46,951 nt of DNA. Origin: Oscillospiraceae bacterium. GTDB taxonomy: Bacteria; Bacillota; Clostridia; Oscillospirales; Ruminococcaceae. Of this stretch, positions 15,303-23,015 are shown in pieces (positions within the stretch are counted from its first letter, which is position 1; each line of letters starts with the position of its first letter). The DNA lies in contig JAFQUQ010000052.1 in the NCBI GenBank assembly GCA_017408395.1, positions 1 to 46,951 on the forward strand, read 5' to 3'. Both the position numbers and the translations under genes were made by a program. The notes beneath the pieces were generated by a model, which worked only from the letters and a program-made list of their open reading frames with translations, was not told where the DNA came from and ran no database searches.

Positions 15303-17681
15303 ATGACTTTAAAAAGCATTAAAAGATATTCGGCATTTCTTCTTGCTCTCACACTTTCTCTTTCAGGCTGTGCAAAGGACAAGGAACAGCAGAACGAGGA
15401 CGCTCCTTCCGTAACCACTGCCGCCGCTTCCGACTCCGAGGACAAGTCCGACAGCAAGGCAGAGGAAAAGGAAGCCGAAAAGGCTAAGCTTGAGGAAGAA
15501 GAACGTCAGAAAGCAGAAAAGGAAGAAGCAGAGAAAAAGAAGTTTTCACTCCTGGACCTTACCGTAAAAGACCTTGACGATATTTACATCAACGCCGAAC
15601 ACGCTGTAAACGACAAGCTTTACAACAACTCATACGGCGTCAGCACTACTCTTGACAACGCTAAAATTCTTTCCGACATAGCTTTCACCGTAAACGGAAA
15701 CGGCGGCAGCTATTTTCATAATGTAAGAAAAACCACGGGCACTCTCGTTTTAGGCGATAAAACCGAGGACAACCCTCTCAATACCGTTCTCAACAACATC
15801 GAATGGGGGTTTACCGCCGACTTTAACGGCGTGTATTTTTATGACCCTCTTGTTGTTATCGACAATCTTCCCAAGGCTGATTTCAACAGCGGAACAATAA
15901 GCACCGACCATATCATTTATTCATACAACATTGATTGGCAGGATGTTACAGGCTTTATAAAGAAAACCGATTACGGCTACTATGAATTCATCCCCGACCC
16001 TGCATATTCCCTTCACCTGCCTTCTATCCACAAGACAGGCAAGGAATGTTACCATATCATAAACGGTACGGGCGCTTACATCGACAGCCCTGTTATTTAC
16101 ATAAACGACCAGGCAGGACAAATCCCTGAGGAAGTAGGCAGTGATTATGTTTACGCTAAAATGAAGCTCAACGCAAACTGCTACTACGACACCACCGAAG
16201 GCTACATAAACTCTATTACCTACAACCGCTATGCCTGTCAGGAAGAATCCTACGATTATGTAAGCAATTTTGAAATCATCACCGAAGATGTATACTCAAA
16301 AATGACCTCTGATTTTACCGTTGAGGAAGCCGACGACTACACCTCCGCCAAGGTTTACAGCTTGATAATGAGCAATATGGACACCCTCTGCACCGACACA
16401 ACTATGGGTATCACACTTCTCGACCTTGACTTTGACGGTACTCCCGAAATCATTTCCGCAAGCTACACCTCCAACGGCGAATACGAACGGGAAAACGACC
16501 TTGAAGCTAAAATTTACAGCATCAAGGACGGCAGCTTAAAATATATCGACTCCCTTTCAACCGGTTTCTCCGACCGCACAATGTTCTTAAGCTGCGGTAT
16601 AGACCACAACGGCGAAAAAGCGTGGATATTCATGTCCGACAAGGACGTTGAAACAGGCGAAGACGCAGACGTTGACTACACCTTCACTCTTGAAAACGGC
16701 AAGCTCAATTACACAGAAATTTTCAGAACGGAAGAAACCGACCCCGATGCTGATTATTTTGAAGACAGATACACCCACTATTATCTCGGTAAGGAAGTCA
16801 CATTCAAGCAAGCGGAAAACAGCGAATATGACGACTACGTTTCTATAAATGAATACGACCTTTCACAAATCGAGGGTCACAAATACGACATCTACGGAAT
16901 GATACAGTCTGACTATTTCAACCGCTTTGATAAAATCTACACTCTCTACACCGACACCTTTGTATCTTCAAACGGCAATAATTACAGCGAACACGGTCTT
17001 TTCACCTATCTTAACCCCGATTCAAGAGCAGTTTCCTACGGTATGGCTTACCTTGTTGATGCTTATTACAAGGGCGAGTATGTTTACGAAAAGGGCGGAT
17101 ATGATTACCATTTCTACGGTGACTACGAAAAGCCTGTTATTTATCTTTACCCCGAAGAAGAAACCGACGTTTCCGTCAAGGTAAAAATAAACGGCGGCAG
17201 ACTTACCTGCACCTACCCTGATTACGGCAAAGGCTGGAACGTTACAGCTTATCCCGACGGCACTCTTATCAACAAAGCTGACGGCAGGGAATATCAGTAT
17301 CTCTACTGGGAAGGCAGAGGCTTTGCAAGATGGGATACTTCTCAGGGCTTTGTGGTAAAAGGCAGCGATACCGCAGAATTTTTACAGGAAAAGCTTGAAT
17401 ATATGGGGCTTACCTCCGAAGAATACAACGAATTCATCGTTTACTGGCTGCCGCTTATGTATAACAACAAGTACAATTTAATCACCTTCCAGCAGGAAGC
17501 TTATACGGAGCTTGCACAGCTGAAAATCACCCCGTCTCCTGACAGTATGCTCAGAGTATTTATGACATTTATGCCCCTTGACGAAAAAATCGAAGTCCCC
17601 GAACAGAAGCTTGAAGCCTTTGAAAGAACAGGCTTTACTGTAATCGAGTGGGGCGGCACCAAAATAATACCTCATAACTGA
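15303..17681 (+). CDS. Large lipoprotein with coiled-coil linker and KPVIYLYPE-type C-terminal domain
   Basis: 792-residue lipoprotein, function unknown. Signal peptide with lipobox LSGC (C23), then an acidic Ser-rich stretch and a highly charged Lys/Glu coiled coil (about 45-80). The middle contains one FG-GAP-like loop, LLDLDFDGTPEII. The C-terminal 170 residues begin with EKPVIYLYPEEETDVSVKV and contain WNVTAYPDG, YLYWEG and ITFQQEAYTELAQL; I recognise this as a segment shared by many uncharacterised Firmicutes and Bacteroidetes extracellular proteins, but know no function. Own promoter at 15244-15272; convergent terminator at 17701. Confidence 0.75.
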   Translation: MTLKSIKRYSAFLLALTLSLSGCAKDKEQQNEDAPSVTTAAASDSEDKSDSKAEEKEAEKAKLEEEERQKAEKEEAEKKKFSLLDLTVKDLDDIYINAEHAVNDKLYNNSYGVSTTLDNAKILSDIAFTVNGNGGSYFHNVRKTTGTLVLGDKTEDNPLNTVLNNIEWGFTADFNGVYFYDPLVVIDNLPKADFNSGTISTDHIIYSYNIDWQDVTGFIKKTDYGYYEFIPDPAYSLHLPSIHKTGKECYHIINGTGAYIDSPVIYINDQAGQIPEEVGSDYVYAKMKLNANCYYDTTEGYINSITYNRYACQEESYDYVSNFEIITEDVYSKMTSDFTVEEADDYTSAKVYSLIMSNMDTLCTDTTMGITLLDLDFDGTPEIISASYTSNGEYERENDLEAKIYSIKDGSLKYIDSLSTGFSDRTMFLSCGIDHNGEKAWIFMSDKDVETGEDADVDYTFTLENGKLNYTEIFRTEETDPDADYFEDRYTHYYLGKEVTFKQAENSEYDDYVSINEYDLSQIEGHKYDIYGMIQSDYFNRFDKIYTLYTDTFVSSNGNNYSEHGLFTYLNPDSRAVSYGMAYLVDAYYKGEYVYEKGGYDYHFYGDYEKPVIYLYPEEETDVSVKVKINGGRLTCTYPDYGKGWNVTAYPDGTLINKADGREYQYLYWEGRGFARWDTSQGFVVKGSDTAEFLQEKLEYMGLTSEEYNEFIVYWLPLMYNNKYNLITFQQEAYTELAQLKITPSPDSMLRVFMTFMPLDEKIEVPEQKLEAFERTGFTVIEWGGTKIIPHN

Positions 17682-17700
17682 GTTTCCCCATCATATAAAG

Positions 17701-17737
17701 AAATCACCGTTCAGTACCTTTCGCTGAACGGTGATTT
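17701..17737. terminator. Bidirectional terminator between convergent genes
   Basis: AAATCACCGTTCAG (17701-17714) pairs perfectly with CTGAACGGTGATTT (17724-17737), loop 9 nt, with T-rich sequence on the + side. It serves the large lipoprotein gene and abuts the stop codon of the XRE gene on the minus strand. Confidence 0.85.
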
Positions 17738-18141
17738 TATTCTTTGTTTTTACGCGGTCTGCCGGCTTTCTTCATACCGTCTGCCATCGCCTTCATTTTA
17801 AGCTCTTCTACCTTTGATGTCGCTATCCTGATAAAGCTTTCATCATTCCAGCGTGCATCGGTATAATCCGTGAGTCCGAGAATATAGTCGGTGCTTGTTT
17901 CGTAAAAAAAGGCAAGCTTTTCAAGCACGCTAAGCGACATCTCAAGCTCTCCCGTTTCATAACGGGAATAGTTCTGCTGTGTGCAGCCCAGAAATTCCGC
18001 AAGGTTTTTCTGGGACAGCTTATTCTTTTTTCTCAGCTGTTTTATCCTCAGGCAAGTGCTGCTCTGTATGACGGCCTTATCATATTTTGCCGTAACATCC
18101 GCATTTTCACTCTGCTGAGACAATGTTGTTTTCTTTGTCAT
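17737..18141 (-). CDS. XRE-family transcriptional regulator with AT-hook-like tail
   Basis: 134-residue DNA-binding protein. A Cro/C1-type helix-turn-helix spans about 32-90: RIKQLRKKNKLSQKNLAEFLG, then CTQQNYSRYETGELEMSL, then DYILGLTDY. The C-terminus ends in KKAGRPRKNKE, whose Gly-Arg-Pro core resembles an AT-hook minor-groove binder. The first 30 residues are polar and of unknown role. The start overlaps the end of the 103-residue membrane protein gene by 35 bases in another frame and has no strong RBS, which suggests translational coupling. Target genes unknown. Confidence 0.82.
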   Translation of the reverse strand: MTKKTTLSQQSENADVTAKYDKAVIQSSTCLRIKQLRKKNKLSQKNLAEFLGCTQQNYSRYETGELEMSLSVLEKLAFFYETSTDYILGLTDYTDARWNDESFIRIATSKVEELKMKAMADGMKKAGRPRKNKE

Positions 18142-18418
18142 ATTTATTCTTTAAAATAATCATTGCTGCCGCTGCCGCAGTCATAAGAACAATCGGCAGA
18201 AGGTTCAGCTTGTGTTCTTTGTTTGTAACGTAAACCGCCTTGGGATTGCCCTCTTTTCCCAGCGTCACCAGCTGAGCGGGCACACCCTCGTCAACTATTA
18301 TTTTAGTGGGTTTTGGGAGAAGAAAATGTGACACGAGCGCTCCTATGAGCATCATTGCCGCACTTTTTGCAAAGGTATTGCGGATTTCTCCCATAATGCG
18401 TGAAATTTCAATTTCCAT
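18107..18418 (-). CDS. Small two-helix membrane protein, unknown
   Basis: 103 residues. One hydrophobic segment near 17-34 (FAKSAAMMLIGALVSHFLL) and one near 72-90 (LLPIVLMTAAAAAMIILK), with a polar 35-residue loop between and a charged tail. No known family recognised. GAGGTG is 8 bases upstream of the ATG. It starts 12 bases after the purine nucleoside phosphorylase stop and overlaps the XRE gene, so all three form one operon; it might be a membrane partner of the regulator (inference). Confidence 0.65.
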   Translation of the reverse strand: MEIEISRIMGEIRNTFAKSAAMMLIGALVSHFLLPKPTKIIVDEGVPAQLVTLGKEGNPKAVYVTNKEHKLNLLPIVLMTAAAAAMIILKNKYDKENNIVSAE

Positions 18419-18430
18419 AGCTTATGCACC

Positions 18431-19264
18431 TCATTTCAGAGTTTCGGCAAGCTTTATCACGGATTCTGTAACAAGCTTTCTGAACAGAGGAGCTGCCCTG
18501 TCGGCAGTTTCCTGTACTTCGGCATGGGTAAGAGGCTGGTCTGTAATTCCGCAGGCCATATTTGAAATGCAGGATATACCTACTGTTTTAAGTCCGCAGT
18601 GATTTGCCGCAATAGCCTCGCAGGCTGTGGACATACCGACAGCGTCGGCACCCATTGTACGCACCATTCTGATTTCGGCAGGTGACTCGTAATTAGGGCC
18701 TGTAAGCTGGATATAAACGCCCTCCCGGAGAGGAATATCAAGCGCCTTTGCAGTATTTCTTACAACGCTGCGGAGGTCCTTGTCGTAAATGTTGCTCATA
18801 TCAGGGAAACGCACGCCAAGCTCATCAATATTTTCACCTATCAGCGGTGACGGTGCCATACATATCTGGTCGGAAATAAGCATAAAATCTCCTGCGTGAT
18901 AATCAAAATTCACGCCGCCTGCCGCATTTGTGAGGAAAAGTATCTTCGCTCCCATAAGCTTCATCAGACGCACGGGAAGTACAACATCCTCCATTGAATA
19001 GCCCTCGTAATAATGCACTCTTCCCTGCATTATTACTACCTTGACATCTCCCACATAGCCGAACACAAAGCGTCCCTTATGTCCTGCGACAGTTGAAACG
19101 GGGAAGCCTTCAATTTCACTGTATTCAAGCACGGCTTCCTGCTTTATGCCGTCTGCGTAATCACCCAGACCCGAGCCTAAAATAAGCGCAACATCAGGGG
19201 TGAAATCTATCTTTTCCTTAAAGCATTTATAACATTTTTCCAGTCTTTCAAATCTTTTGCTCAT
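18431..19264 (-). CDS. punA: Purine nucleoside phosphorylase
   Basis: 277-residue trimeric-type (PNP/MTAP family) purine nucleoside phosphorylase: phosphorolysis of (deoxy)inosine and guanosine to free base and ribose-1-phosphate in purine salvage. Motifs include LILGSGLGDYAD (phosphate loop, about 28-39), GRVHYYEGYSM, LTNAAGGVNFDYHAGDFMLISD, GPNYESPAEIRM and the base-binding TVGISCISNMA region. Length is typical. Its own promoter is at 19300-19327; the leader is too short for a purine riboswitch. Confidence 0.95.
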   Translation of the reverse strand: MSKRFERLEKCYKCFKEKIDFTPDVALILGSGLGDYADGIKQEAVLEYSEIEGFPVSTVAGHKGRFVFGYVGDVKVVIMQGRVHYYEGYSMEDVVLPVRLMKLMGAKILFLTNAAGGVNFDYHAGDFMLISDQICMAPSPLIGENIDELGVRFPDMSNIYDKDLRSVVRNTAKALDIPLREGVYIQLTGPNYESPAEIRMVRTMGADAVGMSTACEAIAANHCGLKTVGISCISNMACGITDQPLTHAEVQETADRAAPLFRKLVTESVIKLAETLK

Positions 19265-19299
19265 AAAATCAGTCCTTTCGATTTGGATTACTATATTTA

Positions 19300-19327
19300 A
19301 TTATACACAATTATTGATAAAAGTCAA
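19300..19327 (-). promoter_or_regulatory. Sigma-A promoter of punA operon
   Basis: On the minus strand TTGACT (19322-19327), 16-bp spacer, TATAAT (19300-19305); about 36 bases before the punA ATG. Confidence 0.75.
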
Positions 19328-19427
19328 AGGATTTTTAACATAAAAGTCAATTTTTTATCTATTAATTATTATGACATATTTTTCCTTGGCTTATCCCCGT
19401 AAATACGTTTTTTGAGCCGTATGTGTA

Positions 19428-19456
19428 TTGACTTATGATGATATGTATTGTATAAT
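19428..19456 (+). promoter_or_regulatory. Strong sigma-A promoter of the TerY-P/TerD operon
   Basis: TTGACT (19428-19433), 17-bp spacer, TATAAT (19451-19456). It is the only strong promoter seen for the five genes that follow. The leader is about 120 bases. Confidence 0.83.
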
Positions 19457-19585
19457 TAATTTGTATATTCTGTTGCATTTTTACGGTGAAACAGCCGTTT
19501 TTACAGCGTTTTCCCAAAACAGACAGTGATATTTAAATCAAATTATACTTATAGTTTAAATTATATCCGAAAGGAGCAAAAAATT

Positions 19586-20227
19586 ATGTCAGATTTTGCA
19601 AGACGACTCCCCGTTTATCTTCTTCTTGACGTTTCAGGCTCAATGGCAGGAGACCCTATCGAAGCTGTAAAGCACGGTGTAAGAGCACTTATTTCCGAGC
19701 TGAGAGGTGACCCTCAGGCACTTGAAACAGCTTATCTTTCCGTAATCACATTCAATTCCTCCGCACGTCAGGTTTCACCTCTGACAGAGCTTATGCTTTT
19801 TCAGGAGCCGCAGCTCCACGCAGGCGGTGCTACCTCTTTAGGTGCTGCCCTTCATCTTCTTACCGAATGTATCCAGCGTGAAGTACGCAAATCAACAGAA
19901 ACACAGAAGGGCGACTGGAAGCCGCTGGTGTTTATCCTTACAGACGGTGCGCCTACCGATGACTGGAGAGGTGCCGCTGCAGAGCTTAAAGCAACAAAGC
20001 CTGCAAACATCATTGCCTGTGCCGCAGGTTCAGGCGCTGACACCACCGTTCTCAAGGAAATCACAGAATGCGTTCTCCTTATGAACAACCTTTCCGCAGG
20101 CGACCTTTCACAGTTCTTTGCGTGGGTTTCCAGCTCCGTTAAGCTCTCCAGCAAGAGCCTTGACTCAAAGCCGGGCGCAAACATCGAGCTTCCTCCGCCA
20201 CCTCAGGGTTTTGTAATCGTACCGTAA
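19586..20227 (+). CDS. terY: TerY-like von Willebrand factor A protein
   Basis: 213-residue cytoplasmic vWA protein. The MIDAS metal site is complete: DVSGSM near residue 15, the Thr of GGATSLGAAL near 81 and LTDGAPTDDW near 120. Length and lack of signal peptide match TerY of tellurite-resistance (Ter) loci. The C-terminus ends in a Pro-rich LPPPPQGFVIVP. AAAGGAG is well placed before the ATG at 19586. It is the first gene of a compact operon with a PP2C phosphatase and a kinase, the arrangement known as the TerY-P triad, in which TerY is thought to be a scaffold or phosphorylation-controlled adaptor. Confidence 0.9.
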   Translation: MSDFARRLPVYLLLDVSGSMAGDPIEAVKHGVRALISELRGDPQALETAYLSVITFNSSARQVSPLTELMLFQEPQLHAGGATSLGAALHLLTECIQREVRKSTETQKGDWKPLVFILTDGAPTDDWRGAAAELKATKPANIIACAAGSGADTTVLKEITECVLLMNNLSAGDLSQFFAWVSSSVKLSSKSLDSKPGANIELPPPPQGFVIVP

Positions 20228-20260
20228 ATTTATACAGATTGTAATATACAGGAGATGCTT

Positions 20261-21499
20261 ATGAGCAATAAAACCGAAAACGGTGCTGTACCCGAAACAG
20301 CTGTAAAGGAAAAGCTTTCCGACAGCGAGGTTACTACTCACACCGCATCCTTATGGAAATATAATCCTATACCCTCCTCCCCTGAGCCTTATCCCGAATA
20401 TCTCCACAGCCTCGATAAAAACGATGCGTCGGAAATCATTGCGGCAAGAGTAAGGGGCAAAAAGCATAAGCACGAAGGCTCAAACTGCGATGACTGGTAT
20501 GCTTTTGACAGAGCAGGAGAATGTATAATCGCCGTTGTTTCAGACGGTGCAGGCTCAAAGCCGCTGTCACGTATCGGTGCAAAGGCTTCCTGCGAAACGG
20601 TGATTTCAAGCCTGAAAACAGAGTTTACGGCTGTGACGGAAATGTGCCCCGACATAAAAAAGGATTTAAGCAAGGCTTACGACGACCCTTATTTCAACGC
20701 AGCCTGCTCAAAGCTTGCTGTACTTATGCAGAACAGCTTTGCTGCGGCATTTTCAGCAGTTGAGAACGCTCACATTTCCCGTGTCTGCAAGGCTGAATTT
20801 GAAGAGGCTATGGGCAGAAAGCCTGAGATTAAAGACTATTCGGGCACCCTTCTTGCGGCGGTCATCATTCCCGTGGAAAACGGTGAGCACTTTATTATAA
20901 CCGTGCAGGTCGGCGACGGAATGATAGCTTCTTTTAACATAAACGCAGACGCTAAGAACGCACTTCGCCTTTTAGGAAATGCAGACAGCGGAAGCTTTGC
21001 GGGCGAAACGGAATTCCTTACATCGGAAAGTATGCGTTCAGCGGATAATTTAAAGAGCCGCACCAAAATTCAGCGTGGCAAAATTTCCTCTGTAATGCTT
21101 ATGTCGGACGGTGTTGCCGACGACTATTATCCAAACTCTCCGCAGCTTTTGAGGCTTTATATTGACCTTGTGCTCAACGGAATAATCGACGCTCCATCCT
21201 GCGGCGAAGCAAAGGACGGCGGCATTCTTAAAATACCTGCTCCCGTTGCTTATCCCTGGGTAAACGACAGCGACGTAAATTACTCTTTACAGTATGCAAA
21301 GAATATTTTAACCGAAAATGAGCTGGATATTTCACAGCTCTGGGAAATGCGAAACGGCAGCGTTATGAAAGAAGCGTCCCTGAGCAGCTTCAGTATCTCC
21401 AACGGAAGCAGCAAGGACGAAAGACTTATGGTGTGGCTGGATAATTACGTTGAAAGAGGCTCTTTTGACGACCGCACACTTCTTATTGTAAATGTTTGA
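20261..21499 (+). CDS. PP2C-family protein phosphatase (TerY-P triad)
   Basis: 412-residue metal-dependent Ser/Thr phosphatase of the PP2C_2 type. Motifs: CDDWYAFDR, AVVSDGAGSKPLSRIGA (metal-binding Asp), GTLLAAVII, VQVGDGMI, LMSDGVADDYY and the final FDDRTLLIV. An insertion of about 80 residues between the DGAGS and GTLLA motifs is longer than in compact PP2Cs. The ATG at 20261 is preferred over one at 20255 because the latter would directly abut the AGGAG RBS. 33 bases after terY and 20 before the kinase gene. It presumably reverses phosphorylation by that kinase. Confidence 0.88.
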   Translation: MSNKTENGAVPETAVKEKLSDSEVTTHTASLWKYNPIPSSPEPYPEYLHSLDKNDASEIIAARVRGKKHKHEGSNCDDWYAFDRAGECIIAVVSDGAGSKPLSRIGAKASCETVISSLKTEFTAVTEMCPDIKKDLSKAYDDPYFNAACSKLAVLMQNSFAAAFSAVENAHISRVCKAEFEEAMGRKPEIKDYSGTLLAAVIIPVENGEHFIITVQVGDGMIASFNINADAKNALRLLGNADSGSFAGETEFLTSESMRSADNLKSRTKIQRGKISSVMLMSDGVADDYYPNSPQLLRLYIDLVLNGIIDAPSCGEAKDGGILKIPAPVAYPWVNDSDVNYSLQYAKNILTENELDISQLWEMRNGSVMKEASLSSFSISNGSSKDERLMVWLDNYVERGSFDDRTLLIVNV

Positions 21500-21519
21500 C
21501 TTAAGGACGGCGTTCTAAA

Positions 21520-22995
21520 ATGAACAAAATCGGCGAAGCCATTCTTGCCAGCGGCAAAAGGCTTAAATATGTTATAACTGACAATCCTCCCAGAGGAGGT
21601 ATGAAATACACCTATTTCGCTCCCGACAAATCCTATGTTATCCAGTTTTTCAACGACCCCAGCAAGGTCGATTTCAACACACGCTCCCGTATCGAAGCGA
21701 TAATAGGCAAATATAATCCCACTCTGCCCGAATCAAGGGGCGGCTCTCTGGGCAACGACGACAAGCTTGCGGCTTACTTTGAAAAGCGTTTCTGCTGGCC
21801 TACCGATATTGTGGTAAGCCCCGAATTCGGTCTGGTATCCCCTGCTTATCCGTCAAACTTTTTCTTTGACAGCAGCGCTTCACAGCTCCTCGACCTTAAG
21901 GGCAAGGACAAGAAAAGCAACTGGTTCACTTCAAAAAACCGCAAATATCTCAATAAATCCGAGCTGGGAGATTTCCGTTCAATGTTACAGATGTCCCTGC
22001 TGCTTTCAAGGTCTATCCGCCGTCTTCATCAGGCAGGCCTTGCACATTCCGACCTTTCCAACAACAATGTGCTTATTGACCCTAAAAGCGGAAACTGCGT
22101 CGTAATCGACATTGACTCCCTTGTTGTGCCGGGGCTTTATCCCCCCGAAGTTGCTGGAACAAGAGGCTATATCGCCCCCGAAGTTCTTGCAACAATGGAG
22201 CTTCCCCGTACTGACCCGAGAAGAAAAATTCCCGGCTCTACAACCGACCTCCACGCTCTTGCGGTGCTTATCTACGAATATCTTTTCCTGCGTCACCCTC
22301 TTATCGGCCCTAAAATCTTCTCCACGGTTTCAGCGGAAGAGGACGATTTTCTCGGTCTTGGACCGCAGGCTCTGTTTATAGAAAATCCCGATGATACCTC
22401 AAACCGTCCCTCTAATCTTAAAGTGACGGTGAAGGATCTGGGGCCTGAAATGGAAAAGCTTTTTATGCGTGCGTTCGTTGACGGCCTGCATAATCCTGCT
22501 CTTCGTCCATCAGCAATGGAATGGGAAAGAGGCATTGTCCACGCATGGGACCTTCTGCACAAATGCTCAAATCCCGACTGCTCGTCAAAATGGTTTGTGC
22601 TTCACGATGTAAACAATCCTGTATGCCCTTTCTGCGGTACAAAAATCGCAGACAAGGAAATCGTGCGGCTTACCCTCAATTCGGAGGTAAGGGGTCACAA
22701 GGGACAGTGGCGCAGACTCTCCGAGCTTGACGCTGTAAACAACACTCCTCTTTTCAAGTGGCATACCCACAGCAACATCTTCCCCGATGAAAAGGCTGAC
22801 CTTACAATGCAGGCATACATCTGCCGACATAACAACGAATGGTTCCTCATAAACAGCCACGCAGAGGGTCTGCTCTCACCTCAGGGAAATCCCGTACCTC
22901 AGGGACAGGCTATACGCCTTACGGACGGTACTGTTTTCAGAGCCTCCCGTGATGACAGAGGTACGCTTATAAATGTAAAAATAATCTCAGTTTAA
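21520..22995 (+). CDS. Protein kinase with zinc ribbon and FHA-like tail (TerY-P triad)
   Basis: 491-residue Ser/Thr kinase-like protein. Catalytic loop HSDLSNNNVL with D178 and N183, metal-binding VIDIDS (D197 in place of DFG) and GYIAPEVL (APE-type). The beta-3 Lys is not obvious: the strand reads KSYVIQFF, with Gln42 at the expected place. A CX4C...CX2C zinc ribbon lies at C349, C354, C369 and C372. The last 90 residues (AYICRHNNEWFLIN, IRLTDGTVFRA) look like an FHA-type beta-sandwich. Kinase plus zinc ribbon next to TerY and PP2C is the TerY-P arrangement. It may phosphorylate TerY, the ATPase-like protein or the TerD fusion (inference). Confidence 0.85.
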   Translation: MNKIGEAILASGKRLKYVITDNPPRGGMKYTYFAPDKSYVIQFFNDPSKVDFNTRSRIEAIIGKYNPTLPESRGGSLGNDDKLAAYFEKRFCWPTDIVVSPEFGLVSPAYPSNFFFDSSASQLLDLKGKDKKSNWFTSKNRKYLNKSELGDFRSMLQMSLLLSRSIRRLHQAGLAHSDLSNNNVLIDPKSGNCVVIDIDSLVVPGLYPPEVAGTRGYIAPEVLATMELPRTDPRRKIPGSTTDLHALAVLIYEYLFLRHPLIGPKIFSTVSAEEDDFLGLGPQALFIENPDDTSNRPSNLKVTVKDLGPEMEKLFMRAFVDGLHNPALRPSAMEWERGIVHAWDLLHKCSNPDCSSKWFVLHDVNNPVCPFCGTKIADKEIVRLTLNSEVRGHKGQWRRLSELDAVNNTPLFKWHTHSNIFPDEKADLTMQAYICRHNNEWFLINSHAEGLLSPQGNPVPQGQAIRLTDGTVFRASRDDRGTLINVKIISV

Positions 22996-23015
22996 ATATA
23001 AGGAAACGAAGCAAT

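Larger units (their letters stand above)
19265..19585. other. Divergent intergenic region, punA / Ter-like operon
   Basis: 321 bases, AT-rich, with no gene. It holds the punA promoter (19300-19327, minus), the promoter of the Ter-like operon (19428-19456, plus) and a leader of about 120 bases before the TerY gene, in which a small hairpin (19483-19498) is followed by TTTT. No riboswitch class was recognised. Confidence 0.6.

Noticed and set aside
19265..19330. Purine riboswitch before punA
   Set aside because: The predicted leader is only about 30 bases, too short for an aptamer, and no conserved core was seen.
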